42,148 nucleotides of DNA from RGIG3009 sp045601465 (GTDB lineage: Bacteria; Bacillota; Clostridia; Oscillospirales; Acutalibacteraceae), in NCBI GenBank assembly GCA_045601465.1, contig JAZRZU010000093.1:1-42148 (forward strand), in the 5' to 3' direction. Of the stretch, positions 14,472-22,599 are shown in pieces. A program made the position numbers and the translations under genes. The notes beneath the pieces are model-generated. The model was not told where the DNA came from and made no database searches. It saw nothing but the letters and a program-made list of their open reading frames with translations. The number at the start of each line of letters is the position of its first letter. Position 1 is the first letter of the stretch.

Positions 14472-15502
14472 ACGGTTTTCTCCCAAGCCGGTAGCGTATT
14501 CAATAAGATTTCTAGCAACCGATAGGTGTCGGTGATATCCTGTTCTTTTAACACGCAAGACGGTGAATGAATATATCGACAAGGCAGTGAAACAGCCGCC
14601 ACCTGTGTACCTTTTCCCGTTCGTTGGATGGCACCGGCATCGTTTCCACCCGCGACCATCGTTTTGGTCTGGGTTGAGATGCCATATTGTTCGGCTGTGG
14701 TGCGAATATAGGAATACAACGCCTTATCATATAAAGTCGCACGATCCATAAAGGATACAACAGGGCCGCCTCCGATAATTGAAATCTGTTTGTCAGACGG
14801 AGTATCCACACTATCGGCAGCCGTTGTGGCATCTACGATCACCGCCAGATCGGGCGAAACAACAGATGCAACGGTTTGAGCACCCCGTAACCCAATTTCC
14901 TCTTGAACCGTAAAGGCGATTGTTACGTCATATTTCGGTGTCGTTTGCGCCAAAGACAGCAATAATGCGCAGCCGGCACGGTCATCCAATGCTTTGCAAG
15001 CAAACATATCCTTTGAAAGACAGAAATTCGTGGGCGCAAACGTGATAGCGTCACCTTCTTTGGCAACGGTTCCCGCTTCTTCTTTCGAATCAGCACCGAC
15101 GTCGATCAACATATCGTGAACGGTGGGTATTTTGTTCTTTTCATCGGCGGTACATTGGTGAACAGCTTTTCCACCGATAACACCGCAATGGCCATTTATT
15201 TGTACGGTACGGTCAAACAAGACTTCCGGCTCAATACCGCCCACCGTGTCAAATCGCAGATACCCATCGTCGGTAATACCGGTAACAATTCCGCCGACTT
15301 CATCCATGTGTGCGGCAAACAATACCCGTTTAGGTGCTCGTCGTTCTCCTTTCAAGGTAACGATACAGTTGCCCATATTGTCAATGTGAATGTTGGTGAC
15401 CGCAGGTGCATTTTGAAGTTGCTTTACGATATAATCACGAATAGACTGTTCGTTACCCGAAACCCCCGAAAGCGAGCATAATTCAAGGATGCGATTACGC
15501 AT
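14468..15502 (-). CDS. M42-family metallo-aminopeptidase (second copy)
   Basis: A 344-residue peptidase of the M42 family (glutamyl aminopeptidase/tetrahedral aminopeptidase). Metal-site and catalytic elements in order: AAHMDEVG, CKALDDRAGCAL, VQEEIGLRGAQT, IVDATTAADS, and the final His of RYIHSPS. Such enzymes form dodecameric cytosolic shells that trim short peptides. It overlaps the first M42 gene by eight bases and has GGAGAGG before its ATG. It is clearly paralogous to its neighbour at 15495-16523, so the pair may form a mixed complex. Confidence 0.92.
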   Translation of the reverse strand: MRNRILELCSLSGVSGNEQSIRDYIVKQLQNAPAVTNIHIDNMGNCIVTLKGERRAPKRVLFAAHMDEVGGIVTGITDDGYLRFDTVGGIEPEVLFDRTVQINGHCGVIGGKAVHQCTADEKNKIPTVHDMLIDVGADSKEEAGTVAKEGDAITFAPTNFCLSKDMFACKALDDRAGCALLLSLAQTTPKYDVTIAFTVQEEIGLRGAQTVASVVSPDLAVIVDATTAADSVDTPSDKQISIIGGGPVVSFMDRATLYDKALYSYIRTTAEQYGISTQTKTMVAGGNDAGAIQRTGKGTQVAAVSLPCRYIHSPSCVLKEQDITDTYRLLEILLNTLPAWEKTV

Positions 15503-16523
15503 TATGCGGCACCTCTCCTTCTTTCAAAAAGGTTGCAATTAACTGAGCAACAGCCTCCACATCCGAAAGCGACACCACCTCGGCAGGTGTGTGCATATAG
15601 CGAAGCGGAATGGATAATAAGGCTGTCGGGACACCGGCTCCTGAAACGGTGATATTGTCGGCATCTGTGCCGGTCGTACCCCCCATGACCTCAAATTGCA
15701 TGGGGATATCATTTGTTGTTGACAGTTGTCGCAAACAGTCCGTCATCGCTTTATCCAGTATAGGTGAAATGCCGAGCATCACGCCCTTACCCAGCGCACC
15801 ACAGTCTTGTTTCTTGGCATCCGGTGTATGGGCAAAACTGACGTCAACCACCAAAGCCGCATCCGGCTTAATGCCAAATACAGCGGTTTTTGAGCCACGT
15901 AGCCCTAGTTCCTCTTGCACGCAAAAGGCAACCGCTATGTGAAACGGCAAGACCATTTCTTTCGTTAAAAATAACGCATATAATATGGCGGCAACGCCTG
16001 CCCGATTATCCAGCGCTTTTGAGCAAACACGGTCATTAAGCAATTCCTCAAAATGAGGTGCAAACATAACCGTTGTGCCGAGTGGAATGAGCTCTTTGGC
16101 TTGTTCGGCGGTCATTCCTACGTCAACGCCTCGGTCGCACAATTCCGGTAACTTTGCATCCTCTTTTGCCACATGGGGCGGAACGGAACAGAACACACCG
16201 TTTATGTGCGGTTCGGTCAACACGGTTACCGCCGAGGCAGTCAGCGCTCGGTTATCCACACCCCCACACGGGGCAAGCCGCAAAAAACCTCTATCATCAA
16301 TATGGCGTACCACAAAACCGATTTCATCGATATGTGCTTCCAGCAACAAGGTTTTTGCATTAGGATTGGCGCACGGAATAAAGCCGATTACGTTACCCAG
16401 CGTATCACGGTGAACATTATCCGTAAATTGCGACAACAATGTTGCCGCCACGTCGGAAGCATCGGTACAGCCATTCACACCGGCTGATAGACACAGCTCA
16501 CGCAAGATGGATTTAAGTTCCAT
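15495..16523 (-). CDS. M42-family metallo-aminopeptidase (first copy)
   Basis: A 342-residue paralogue of the next gene. The M42 elements are EAHIDEIG, SKALDNRAGVAA, VQEELGLRGSKT, VVDVSFAHTPD and RYMHTPAEV near the C-terminus. The ATG at 16523 follows GAGGAATGTATT and lies 10 bases after murD; a longer frame into murD has no ribosome site and is rejected. The protein probably trims peptides in the cytosol. Its position after murD could point to recycling of wall peptides, but M42 enzymes usually act on L-amino-acid peptides, so the link is speculative. Confidence 0.92.
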   Translation of the reverse strand: MELKSILRELCLSAGVNGCTDASDVAATLLSQFTDNVHRDTLGNVIGFIPCANPNAKTLLLEAHIDEIGFVVRHIDDRGFLRLAPCGGVDNRALTASAVTVLTEPHINGVFCSVPPHVAKEDAKLPELCDRGVDVGMTAEQAKELIPLGTTVMFAPHFEELLNDRVCSKALDNRAGVAAILYALFLTKEMVLPFHIAVAFCVQEELGLRGSKTAVFGIKPDAALVVDVSFAHTPDAKKQDCGALGKGVMLGISPILDKAMTDCLRQLSTTNDIPMQFEVMGGTTGTDADNITVSGAGVPTALLSIPLRYMHTPAEVVSLSDVEAVAQLIATFLKEGEVPHNA

Positions 16524-16533
16524 AATACATTCC

Positions 16534-17901
16534 TCACAAGTTGTTGACAAGTTCTTTAAAATGATTGCCACGTTCCTCAAAGTTTTTATACATATCGAAG
16601 CTGGCGCTGGCAGGTGACATAAACACAATATCACCGTTATCGGTAATGCGATCGGCCGTTTTTACAGCTTCTGCCATATTCTTAACTCGAATGATAGGCA
16701 AATCAGATACTGCTCGAATTGCCGTTTCAATTGCATCTGCGGTTGCACCGAGTAAGATTGCCGTTTTTACCGTTTTATCAGCAACCAGCCCTAATTCGTC
16801 ATACGGGATATGCTTATCATATCCGCCGGCAATGAGCACTACTTTCCGATCAAAGGCTTTTAAACCGGCAATTGTACGAGAGGGGCTACTGCCGATTGAG
16901 TCATTATACCAACGTACACCGTTGCGTTCTCTCACCAATTCGCTACGATGCTCAACACCGCCAAATGACCTTGCACATTCAGCCATGACCGACACCGGAA
17001 CCACGTTCCAAAGCGCAGCAAAAGCAGCCAAGTAATTTTCAATATTATGAACACCCGGAATACGAATATCCGAAGCCGACATAATAGCAGTCGTCGTCAC
17101 ACCATCGGTTCCGTACAAAACTCCATCCTCACCAAGATAGGTGCCTCGTTTGACGGGGCGCTGACGTGAAAAAAGCCAAACAGAGCCGGTACAATCCTTT
17201 GCAAATTCGGCTGTAATAGCATTATCCGCATTGAGCACTGCACGATTTTGAGGGCGTTGGTGTAGAACAAGGTTTTTCTTGGCTTCAATGTATTCCTGCA
17301 TATCGGTATGCCAATCCAAATGATTCGGGGCAACATTGGTCACCACCCCCGTTTGGGGACTTTGCACCATATTGGTTAATTGAAAACTGGAAAGCTCGAC
17401 AACAGCCACATGATCCGCTTCAATCTGCTCAATAATAGGTAGTAGCGGCCGACCAATGTTGCCGCCAAGATGCACGGTTTTTCCGGCAGCTATTAATAAT
17501 TGGGATAGGATGGTGGTGGTTGTGGTTTTTCCGTCAGAACCAGTCACTGCATAGATAGGAGCTGGGCACAGTTCAAAAAACAGCTCCATCTCGGAAGTAA
17601 CGTGTTTTCCCTCGGCACGTGCTTTATTGAACGGTTCCAAGTACGGTTTCATACCGGGGGTGCGTAAGATAAGATCGGCATCCAAAGAGTCCAGATACGT
17701 GTCCCCCAGTTGCAAAATGGCACCGGCTTGTTCCAGTTGTTCAGCCGTTTCGCCAAGTTCTTCACGAGAACGTTTGTCACAGGCAATGACTGTTGCACCA
17801 TGTTCCAGCAACTGCAACACAACAGGAGTGTTATTACGACCGATACCGCATACGGCAACCCGTTTCCCGATAAGGGAAGCATAAAAATCCGTATAGTTCA
17901 T
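16534..17901 (-). CDS. murD: UDP-N-acetylmuramoyl-L-alanine:D-glutamate ligase MurD
   Basis: A 455-residue Mur ligase. The N-terminal Rossmann domain begins YTDFYASLIGKRVAVCGIG. The ATP P-loop is AVTGSDGKTTTTT, followed by GGNIGRPLL, ELSSFQL and NVAPNHLDWH, and the C-terminal domain has EHRSELV, WYNDSIGSSPSRT and LIAGGYDKHIPY, all typical of MurD. It adds D-glutamate to UDP-MurNAc-L-Ala in peptidoglycan precursor synthesis. The ATG at 17901 has GGAAAGG ten bases upstream; a GTG three codons earlier is possible. It follows the DUF368 gene by 36 bases, which links precursor synthesis with lipid-carrier recycling. Confidence 0.96.
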   Translation of the reverse strand: MNYTDFYASLIGKRVAVCGIGRNNTPVVLQLLEHGATVIACDKRSREELGETAEQLEQAGAILQLGDTYLDSLDADLILRTPGMKPYLEPFNKARAEGKHVTSEMELFFELCPAPIYAVTGSDGKTTTTTILSQLLIAAGKTVHLGGNIGRPLLPIIEQIEADHVAVVELSSFQLTNMVQSPQTGVVTNVAPNHLDWHTDMQEYIEAKKNLVLHQRPQNRAVLNADNAITAEFAKDCTGSVWLFSRQRPVKRGTYLGEDGVLYGTDGVTTTAIMSASDIRIPGVHNIENYLAAFAALWNVVPVSVMAECARSFGGVEHRSELVRERNGVRWYNDSIGSSPSRTIAGLKAFDRKVVLIAGGYDKHIPYDELGLVADKTVKTAILLGATADAIETAIRAVSDLPIIRVKNMAEAVKTADRITDNGDIVFMSPASASFDMYKNFEERGNHFKELVNNL

Positions 17902-17937
17902 AAGACGCACGCCTTTCCGGAAAAATTAACGCAATAC

Positions 17938-18831
17938 TTAATCGTTTGAAAAACGGGAAAGTTTTAATAAACCCATTAAACCGCCGACGAAGAGTAAGGC
18001 GGCAGCTGCCAGCGTTGCACCCCAATGCCACCAAATGGAGCCAAGCTCAACAAAACCCGGAATAATATGTTCCTCAAAAATATCCCACAGCGAACCGATA
18101 ACAAACCCGATAATCACGCAATAGGTAGGCGCTGTGAAACGGTTCATCGCCCATTCCAACGGCTTGGTAATGGCAAAAATACCAACAATTAATGAAAGAC
18201 CAATGATAATGAGCGCCGGCAAAGGCATGGATAAAATGCTGGTAATACCCAAAATAATCAGCATGTGAGATGTGCTGATACCAGGTAAAATCAACGCAAT
18301 GGAAATAACAAGACCGGTGACGATCCACAGCAAAATGTTGGCAACCGTAACTGCACCGGTGGTCGATACCAAAGAGGTAACGTCCGAAGAAACGACGTTG
18401 AGCCATTTTAAAATATCTAAAATATTGGCAACACCAAGCACAATTACAACACCCAGTATGCCCCACAAGAAAGAGGATACGCAGAATTTTGCGGTTACCT
18501 TTTCGGGCTTTATTTTGCTATATAAAGTTGGAATCCCACCAATAACAGCACCGAAGAACAAAGCGGATACCGGAATCGGAAAGATCTCTAACAAACGGCC
18601 AATCAATTCATAAAAGCACACCAGACCGATTGCAGAACCCAATCCAAACCGAATTAAGAACCAGGCATTTGTTTTAAAATCCTTGCGGATACCGCTGATA
18701 GCGCTAAGTAAACGGTCATAAATGCCCAGTACAATCGCCATGGTACCGCCACTGACACCCGGTACTGCCATGGATGAACCAATAAGGAATCCTTTAATGG
18801 ACACCATAAAACGTTTCAAAAATGATTTCAT
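17938..18831 (-). CDS. DUF368 membrane protein, predicted polyprenyl-phosphate translocase (PopT type)
   Basis: A 297-residue multi-pass membrane protein. The family signature GSSMAVPGVSGGTMAIVLGIYDRLL lies near the N-terminus and a second, related ALILPGISTSHMLIILG in the second half, giving an internal duplication. DUF368 proteins (PopT) have been reported to bring undecaprenyl phosphate back across the membrane for reuse in wall and glycan synthesis. The gene has AAGGGGAT before its ATG and a clear promoter at 18859-18887. Co-transcription with murD supports a cell-wall role. The topology was judged only by eye. Confidence 0.88.
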   Translation of the reverse strand: MKSFLKRFMVSIKGFLIGSSMAVPGVSGGTMAIVLGIYDRLLSAISGIRKDFKTNAWFLIRFGLGSAIGLVCFYELIGRLLEIFPIPVSALFFGAVIGGIPTLYSKIKPEKVTAKFCVSSFLWGILGVVIVLGVANILDILKWLNVVSSDVTSLVSTTGAVTVANILLWIVTGLVISIALILPGISTSHMLIILGITSILSMPLPALIIIGLSLIVGIFAITKPLEWAMNRFTAPTYCVIIGFVIGSLWDIFEEHIIPGFVELGSIWWHWGATLAAAALLFVGGLMGLLKLSRFSND

Positions 18832-18858
18832 ATTTATCTATCCCCTTTTCAAAAAGTT

Positions 18859-18887
18859 ATTGTACAACATTTTATCGGTTTTGTCAC
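18859..18887 (-). promoter_or_regulatory. Predicted promoter of the DUF368-murD cluster
   Basis: On the minus strand GTGACA (-35) and TACAAT (-10) are spaced 17 bases apart, with the -10 box about 27 bases before the gene start. Its -35 lies eight bases from the -35 of the divergent promoter at 18896-18924. Confidence 0.6.
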
Positions 18888-18895
18888 GACAAATC

Positions 18896-18924
18896 TTGAA
18901 ATTTCTACTAAAATATCCTATACT
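18896..18924 (+). promoter_or_regulatory. Predicted promoter of the HD hydrolase-rlmD operon
   Basis: TTGAAA (-35) and TATACT (-10) are separated by 17 bases. The -10 box lies 40 bases before the HD-hydrolase ATG. Confidence 0.7.
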
Positions 18925-18964
18925 GTAAAGGTAATTAAAAGTTTATGTTGTAAAGGAGTTTCGT

Positions 18965-19543
18965 ATGAATTCGAAAGAGCGGTTTATCGAGATATACAAA
19001 CAACATATTACACGTGAGGGTGCGGACAAGTTTTTGGAATACTTAGAGTCACGGTCCTGTGACTTTTTTACAGCGCCCGCCAGCACCCGTTTTCACGGTT
19101 CGCACGAAGGCGGATTGGTGGAGCATAGTGTGAACGTGTATGATTGTCTGCACCATTACCTGAATCGTGAACGAGTAAAACAGGTATACGGTTTGGATTA
19201 CAGCGAGGAAAGCATTGCCATCGTTTCACTCCTTCATGATGTCTGCAAAATCAATCTTTATAAGCCCGGCACCCGCAATGTGAAAGACGAAAACGGCATA
19301 TGGCATACCGTACCCACTTATGAGATTGAAGATAACCTTCCTTATGGGCATGGTGAAAAGTCGGTATACATCCTATCCGGTTATATGCGTTTGACCCGTG
19401 AGGAGGCATTTGCCATTCGCTATCACATGGGATTTTCCGGCACAGAAGATGCACGAAACGTTGGAAAAGCCTTTGAAATGTATCCTCTGTCTTTTGCTTT
19501 ATCGGTAGCTGACATGGAGGCTACCTATTTCTTGGAGGGTTAA
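18965..19543 (+). CDS. HD-domain hydrolase
   Basis: A 192-residue HD-superfamily protein. Metal ligands are visible as the His of GGLVEHSVNVYD, the LLHDVCK doublet, and later His residues in YGHGEKS and IRYHMGF, with a terminal Asp in ALSVADMEATY. These metal-dependent phosphohydrolases act on nucleotides or related phosphates; this member cannot be assigned a substrate. It has AAAGGAG before the ATG and ends only three bases before rlmD, so the two are co-transcribed. The length fits the family and no fused domain is present. Confidence 0.88.
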   Translation: MNSKERFIEIYKQHITREGADKFLEYLESRSCDFFTAPASTRFHGSHEGGLVEHSVNVYDCLHHYLNRERVKQVYGLDYSEESIAIVSLLHDVCKINLYKPGTRNVKDENGIWHTVPTYEIEDNLPYGHGEKSVYILSGYMRLTREEAFAIRYHMGFSGTEDARNVGKAFEMYPLSFALSVADMEATYFLEG

Positions 19544-19546
19544 TTC

Positions 19547-20710
19547 ATGCCGCAAACACCACAACTTCCCCGTTGCCCGCTTGATAAGAAGTGTGGCGGC
19601 TGTCAGTTACAGCATTTATCTTATGAGCAACAGCTGTCTTTTAAACAGGCAAAAGTCATTTCTTTACTTGGTCGGTATTGCCGTGTCTCCCCCATTATCG
19701 GCATGGAAAACCCTTATCACTATCGTAATAAAGTACAAGCCGCCTATGGCATGACACGTCGTCGTCAAATCATATCCGGTGTGTATCAATCCAGCACGCA
19801 TCATATTGTCAACGTGGACTCTTGCCAAATTGAAAACGAGATTGCGGATAAAATTGCGGTAACGATACGCAAGTTATTGCCGGAATTTCAAATTCTTCCG
19901 TACCAAGAGGACAGCCGTAAAGGATTTTTGCGTCACGTATTGATTCGTTGTGGGTTTGAAAGCGGTCAGATCATGGTCGTTTTGGTGGCGTCAACCCCTA
20001 TATTCCCATTAAAAAAACACTTTGTAAAAGAATTACTAAAACGGCATCCGGAAATCACCACGATTGTTTTGAATATTAATCCCCACAAAACAAGCATGGT
20101 ACTCGGTGAACGAGAAGAAATTTTATACGGTGCCGGATATATTGAGGATACCCTGTGCGGTTGCGTCTTTCGCATTTCGCCACGCTCTTTTTATCAAATC
20201 AATCCCGTTCAAACCGAAAAGCTTTATCAAAAGGCAATTGAGTTTGCCGAGTTATCGGGTCACGAAACGGTGTTGGATGCGTATTGCGGAATTGGTACCA
20301 TCAGCTTGCTTGCCGCAAAATCAGCAGGAGAAGTGGTTGGTGTGGAAATCAACGGTGATGCGGTACGGGATGCACGTGTCAATTCACGTCTTAACGGTAT
20401 CACCAACGCACACTTTATTGAAGCAGATGCCGGTCAATATATGGTGGAGCTGGCAAACGAGGGACAAAAGATTGACGTTGTGTTTATGGATCCCCCACGT
20501 GCCGGGAGTGATATGCCGTTTTTAAATTCTTTAATTACACTATCTCCCAAAAAGATCGTGTATATTTCTTGCAATCCCGAAACACAGGCACGCGATCTGC
20601 GTGTGCTGACCAAAAACGGATATCGTGTAACAAAACTTCAACCCGTCGATATGTTCCCATATACATCGCACGTGGAAACCGTGTGTCTACTGTCAAAGAA
20701 AGATAAATAG
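19547..20710 (+). CDS. rlmD: 23S rRNA (uracil-5-)-methyltransferase RlmD/RumA family
   Basis: A 387-residue SAM-dependent RNA m5U methyltransferase. The N-terminal [4Fe-4S] site is CPLDKKCGGCQLQHLSYEQQ (Cys11, 17, 20), with the fourth Cys later at about residue 90 in VDSCQIEN. The methyltransferase core shows VLDAYCGIGTISL, VEINGDAV and VFMDPPRAG, and the catalytic Cys is in YISCNPETQARDL. There is no separate TRAM domain, as expected for the shorter Firmicute type. Some Firmicute homologues (RlmCD) modify both U747 and U1939 of 23S rRNA, so the exact target is open. GGAGG lies ahead of the ATG. Confidence 0.9.
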   Translation: MPQTPQLPRCPLDKKCGGCQLQHLSYEQQLSFKQAKVISLLGRYCRVSPIIGMENPYHYRNKVQAAYGMTRRRQIISGVYQSSTHHIVNVDSCQIENEIADKIAVTIRKLLPEFQILPYQEDSRKGFLRHVLIRCGFESGQIMVVLVASTPIFPLKKHFVKELLKRHPEITTIVLNINPHKTSMVLGEREEILYGAGYIEDTLCGCVFRISPRSFYQINPVQTEKLYQKAIEFAELSGHETVLDAYCGIGTISLLAAKSAGEVVGVEINGDAVRDARVNSRLNGITNAHFIEADAGQYMVELANEGQKIDVVFMDPPRAGSDMPFLNSLITLSPKKIVYISCNPETQARDLRVLTKNGYRVTKLQPVDMFPYTSHVETVCLLSKKDK

Positions 20711-20755
20711 AATAAAAAAAGAGCGTTCCGTTAAAGGATTACTTCTAAGGATAGC

Positions 20756-20790
20756 AAAAAGCTGTGTAGAAATTCTACACAGCTTTTATT
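20756..20790 (+). terminator. Strong terminator after rlmD, probably bidirectional
   Basis: AAAAGCTGTGTAGAA and TTCTACACAGCTTTT pair perfectly around a one-base centre, followed on the plus strand by TATTTTTTC. On the minus strand the stem is followed by a shorter T run, so it may also stop the convergent operon ending at 20895. The remaining bases to 20894 hold only a small hairpin (20814-20834). Confidence 0.9.
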
Positions 20791-20894
20791 TTTTCTTACA
20801 TCTTGACAAGAAGGGCATTTAAGCGCCAAATGCCACTCGTTAGGAGAAGCTAAACCCTTTATAACTAATGTTTATCTGTTTAACAATTTATGAT

Positions 20895-21299
20895 TTACCT
20901 ACTCTTATTGTAGGCGATTGTTATTGCCTTATCTTCCATTTCTGAGGCCCTTAGAACGACAGTTACCGCATCGTTGTTCCAAGAAATTGACGCAACGTTA
21001 TATTCGCTTGCGTTGGCACCGTCATCGTTGAGGTAAGTAGATACACGTTCAATAATTTTACCATCGAAGTTTTTAAGTGTCAGCCGGACATCCGTTGAAC
21101 CAAAGGGCCATTGGGGATCACCCATTTGTTCAAAAATAAGCGAATATTCTCCGTCGGGGCTATTATAAGTCGCAATTTCCTTTGGCAGTATAAAGTTAAA
21201 TGCACCATTCCAAAGAGCTACAACAAAAAGGAAAGCTCCAATTGTGAGAGCAACTGCAATTGATAATACTATTACTACAATTTTCGTTGTTTTGCTCAT
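20895..21299 (-). CDS. Small single-pass membrane protein, unknown function (possibly DUF5412-like)
   Basis: A 134-residue protein with one N-terminal membrane helix (about residues 7-32) and an extracytoplasmic domain containing YNSPDGEYSLIFEQ, PQWPFG, a central LKNFDGK and ISWNNDAVTVVL. The pattern of short beta strands and an 'SPDGxY' opening resembles DUF5412-type small proteins, but this is recognition by eye. GGAAGGA precedes the ATG. It follows the SDR gene by 71 bases, and its A/T-rich composition differs somewhat from its neighbours, so it may be a later arrival. No function is proposed. Confidence 0.65.
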   Translation of the reverse strand: MSKTTKIVVIVLSIAVALTIGAFLFVVALWNGAFNFILPKEIATYNSPDGEYSLIFEQMGDPQWPFGSTDVRLTLKNFDGKIIERVSTYLNDDGANASEYNVASISWNNDAVTVVLRASEMEDKAITIAYNKSR

Positions 21300-21370
21300 A
21301 TTTTTCCTTCCTGCACATTCTTATTGTACCGTCCTTATGAATTGCCTCATATGGGAACGCTCGCTTTTTA

Positions 21371-22102
21371 TTAACACATAAAACCGCCGTCGACACCCAA
21401 TACTTGTCCGGTGATAAAATCAGCTTTTTCAGATGCTAAAAACAACAACGCTTCGGCAACTTCCTCCGGTCTTCCCACACGGCCGAGTGCGGCAGAATCC
21501 GCCAAATCTTGCATGGTTTGTTCGTCATAGCAAGAACACATATCGGTGGCGATGACACCGGGTGCTACACAGTTTACCGTGATATGAGAAGGACCGAGCT
21601 CTTTCGCCAAGGCTTTTGTAAACCCGATTAATCCGGCTTTCGCCGCAGAGTACGGTACCTCACAAGAAGCACCTACCACTCCCCACATAGAGGATACTGT
21701 TAAAATACGACCGCTTTGCTGACGTACCATGTTCGGAATAACGGCCCGACAACAATGGTAGGCACCATCCAAATGAACACCAATCATTTCGTGCCATTCG
21801 TCAGGTGTCACGTCAGTCAGTAATTTTTGTTTCGCAACCCCGGCATTATGTATGAGGACATCTAAATGGCCGAATCGTTGGGAAACGGTCTGCACCATGT
21901 GTTCAACTTCTTGTACACAGGCAACGTTTGCTTGTAGGGCAATGGCCTCGCCGCCTTGTTCGGTGATTTCCCGAACCAAGTCAAGAGCAGCTGATTCCGA
22001 CTTGTTATAATTGATAGCGACCGCATATCCGTTTTTTGCGAAAAGGCGTGCGGTTGCCGCACCAATGCCTTTGGATGCGCCTGTAATCAAAACCGTTCTC
22101 AT
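21371..22102 (-). CDS. SDR-family oxidoreductase, FabG/YmfI-like
   Basis: A 243-residue short-chain dehydrogenase. It has the TGASKGIGAATARLF nucleotide motif, HNAGVA, the catalytic Ser in VSSMWG and the YSAAK pair, and ends GQVLGVDGGFMC. The stretch SMWGVVGASCEVPYSAAKAG resembles the Firmicute YmfI group, reported to reduce the 5-aminopentanone group on elongation factor P, more than fatty-acid FabG. No fatty-acid genes are nearby, while translation-related genes are in the same operon, which fits but does not prove this. The ATG follows GAGGGG and lies 17 bases after the deaminase gene. Confidence 0.85.
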   Translation of the reverse strand: MRTVLITGASKGIGAATARLFAKNGYAVAINYNKSESAALDLVREITEQGGEAIALQANVACVQEVEHMVQTVSQRFGHLDVLIHNAGVAKQKLLTDVTPDEWHEMIGVHLDGAYHCCRAVIPNMVRQQSGRILTVSSMWGVVGASCEVPYSAAKAGLIGFTKALAKELGPSHITVNCVAPGVIATDMCSCYDEQTMQDLADSAALGRVGRPEEVAEALLFLASEKADFITGQVLGVDGGFMC

Positions 22103-22119
22103 GAATTTAAGCGCCCCTC

Positions 22120-22599
22120 TTACAGCTTTAATGTTACATCCTTATGTTCGCCGTCAAAAAGACGGTAGGTTACACCGGTCATGTCAAACATTCTTTTTGA
22201 GGCGATGACCGAATCGGTATCGGCATATTTATCCTGTAAATAAATGACCTCTTTGATACCCGATTGAATGATGGCTTTTGCACATTCATTGCAAGGAAAC
22301 AAGGTGGTGTACACTTTTGCGCCTTCCAGTCCGGCACGTCCGTGATTCAAAATAGCGTTAAGTTCTGCGTGACAAACGAACAGATACTTGGTATTGAGGG
22401 GATCTCCCTCACGCTCCCACGGCATCACGTCATCGCTACACCCAATTGGCATACCATTGTACCCCATTGATAAAATCTTATTGTCACGGCCGACAATACA
22501 TGCGCCAACCTGCGTGCCGGGGTCTTTGCTGCGTTGGGCAGAAAGCAACGCAACCCCCATAAAATACTCGTCCCAGGAAAGATAATTTTCTCGTTTCAT
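22120..22599 (-). CDS. dCMP deaminase family protein (ComEB-like)
   Basis: A 159-residue zinc-dependent cytidylate deaminase. The metal and proton-shuttle motif is CHAELNAI, with the second zinc site PCNECAKAI. Other family marks are SWDEYFMGVALLSAQRSKDP and GCSDD. It converts dCMP to dUMP, the precursor of dTMP. The ATG at 22599 has AGGAGG seven bases upstream and overlaps the mutY stop as ATGA; the longer frame into mutY is rejected. Length is typical. Confidence 0.92.
   Translation of the reverse strand: MKRENYLSWDEYFMGVALLSAQRSKDPGTQVGACIVGRDNKILSMGYNGMPIGCSDDVMPWEREGDPLNTKYLFVCHAELNAILNHGRAGLEGAKVYTTLFPCNECAKAIIQSGIKEVIYLQDKYADTDSVIASKRMFDMTGVTYRLFDGEHKDVTLKL

Noticed and set aside
20814..20834. 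GGCATTT/AAATGCC hairpin considered as an attachment site or small RNA
   Set aside because: The stem is only seven bases, with no core-site motif, no integrase nearby and no promoter.
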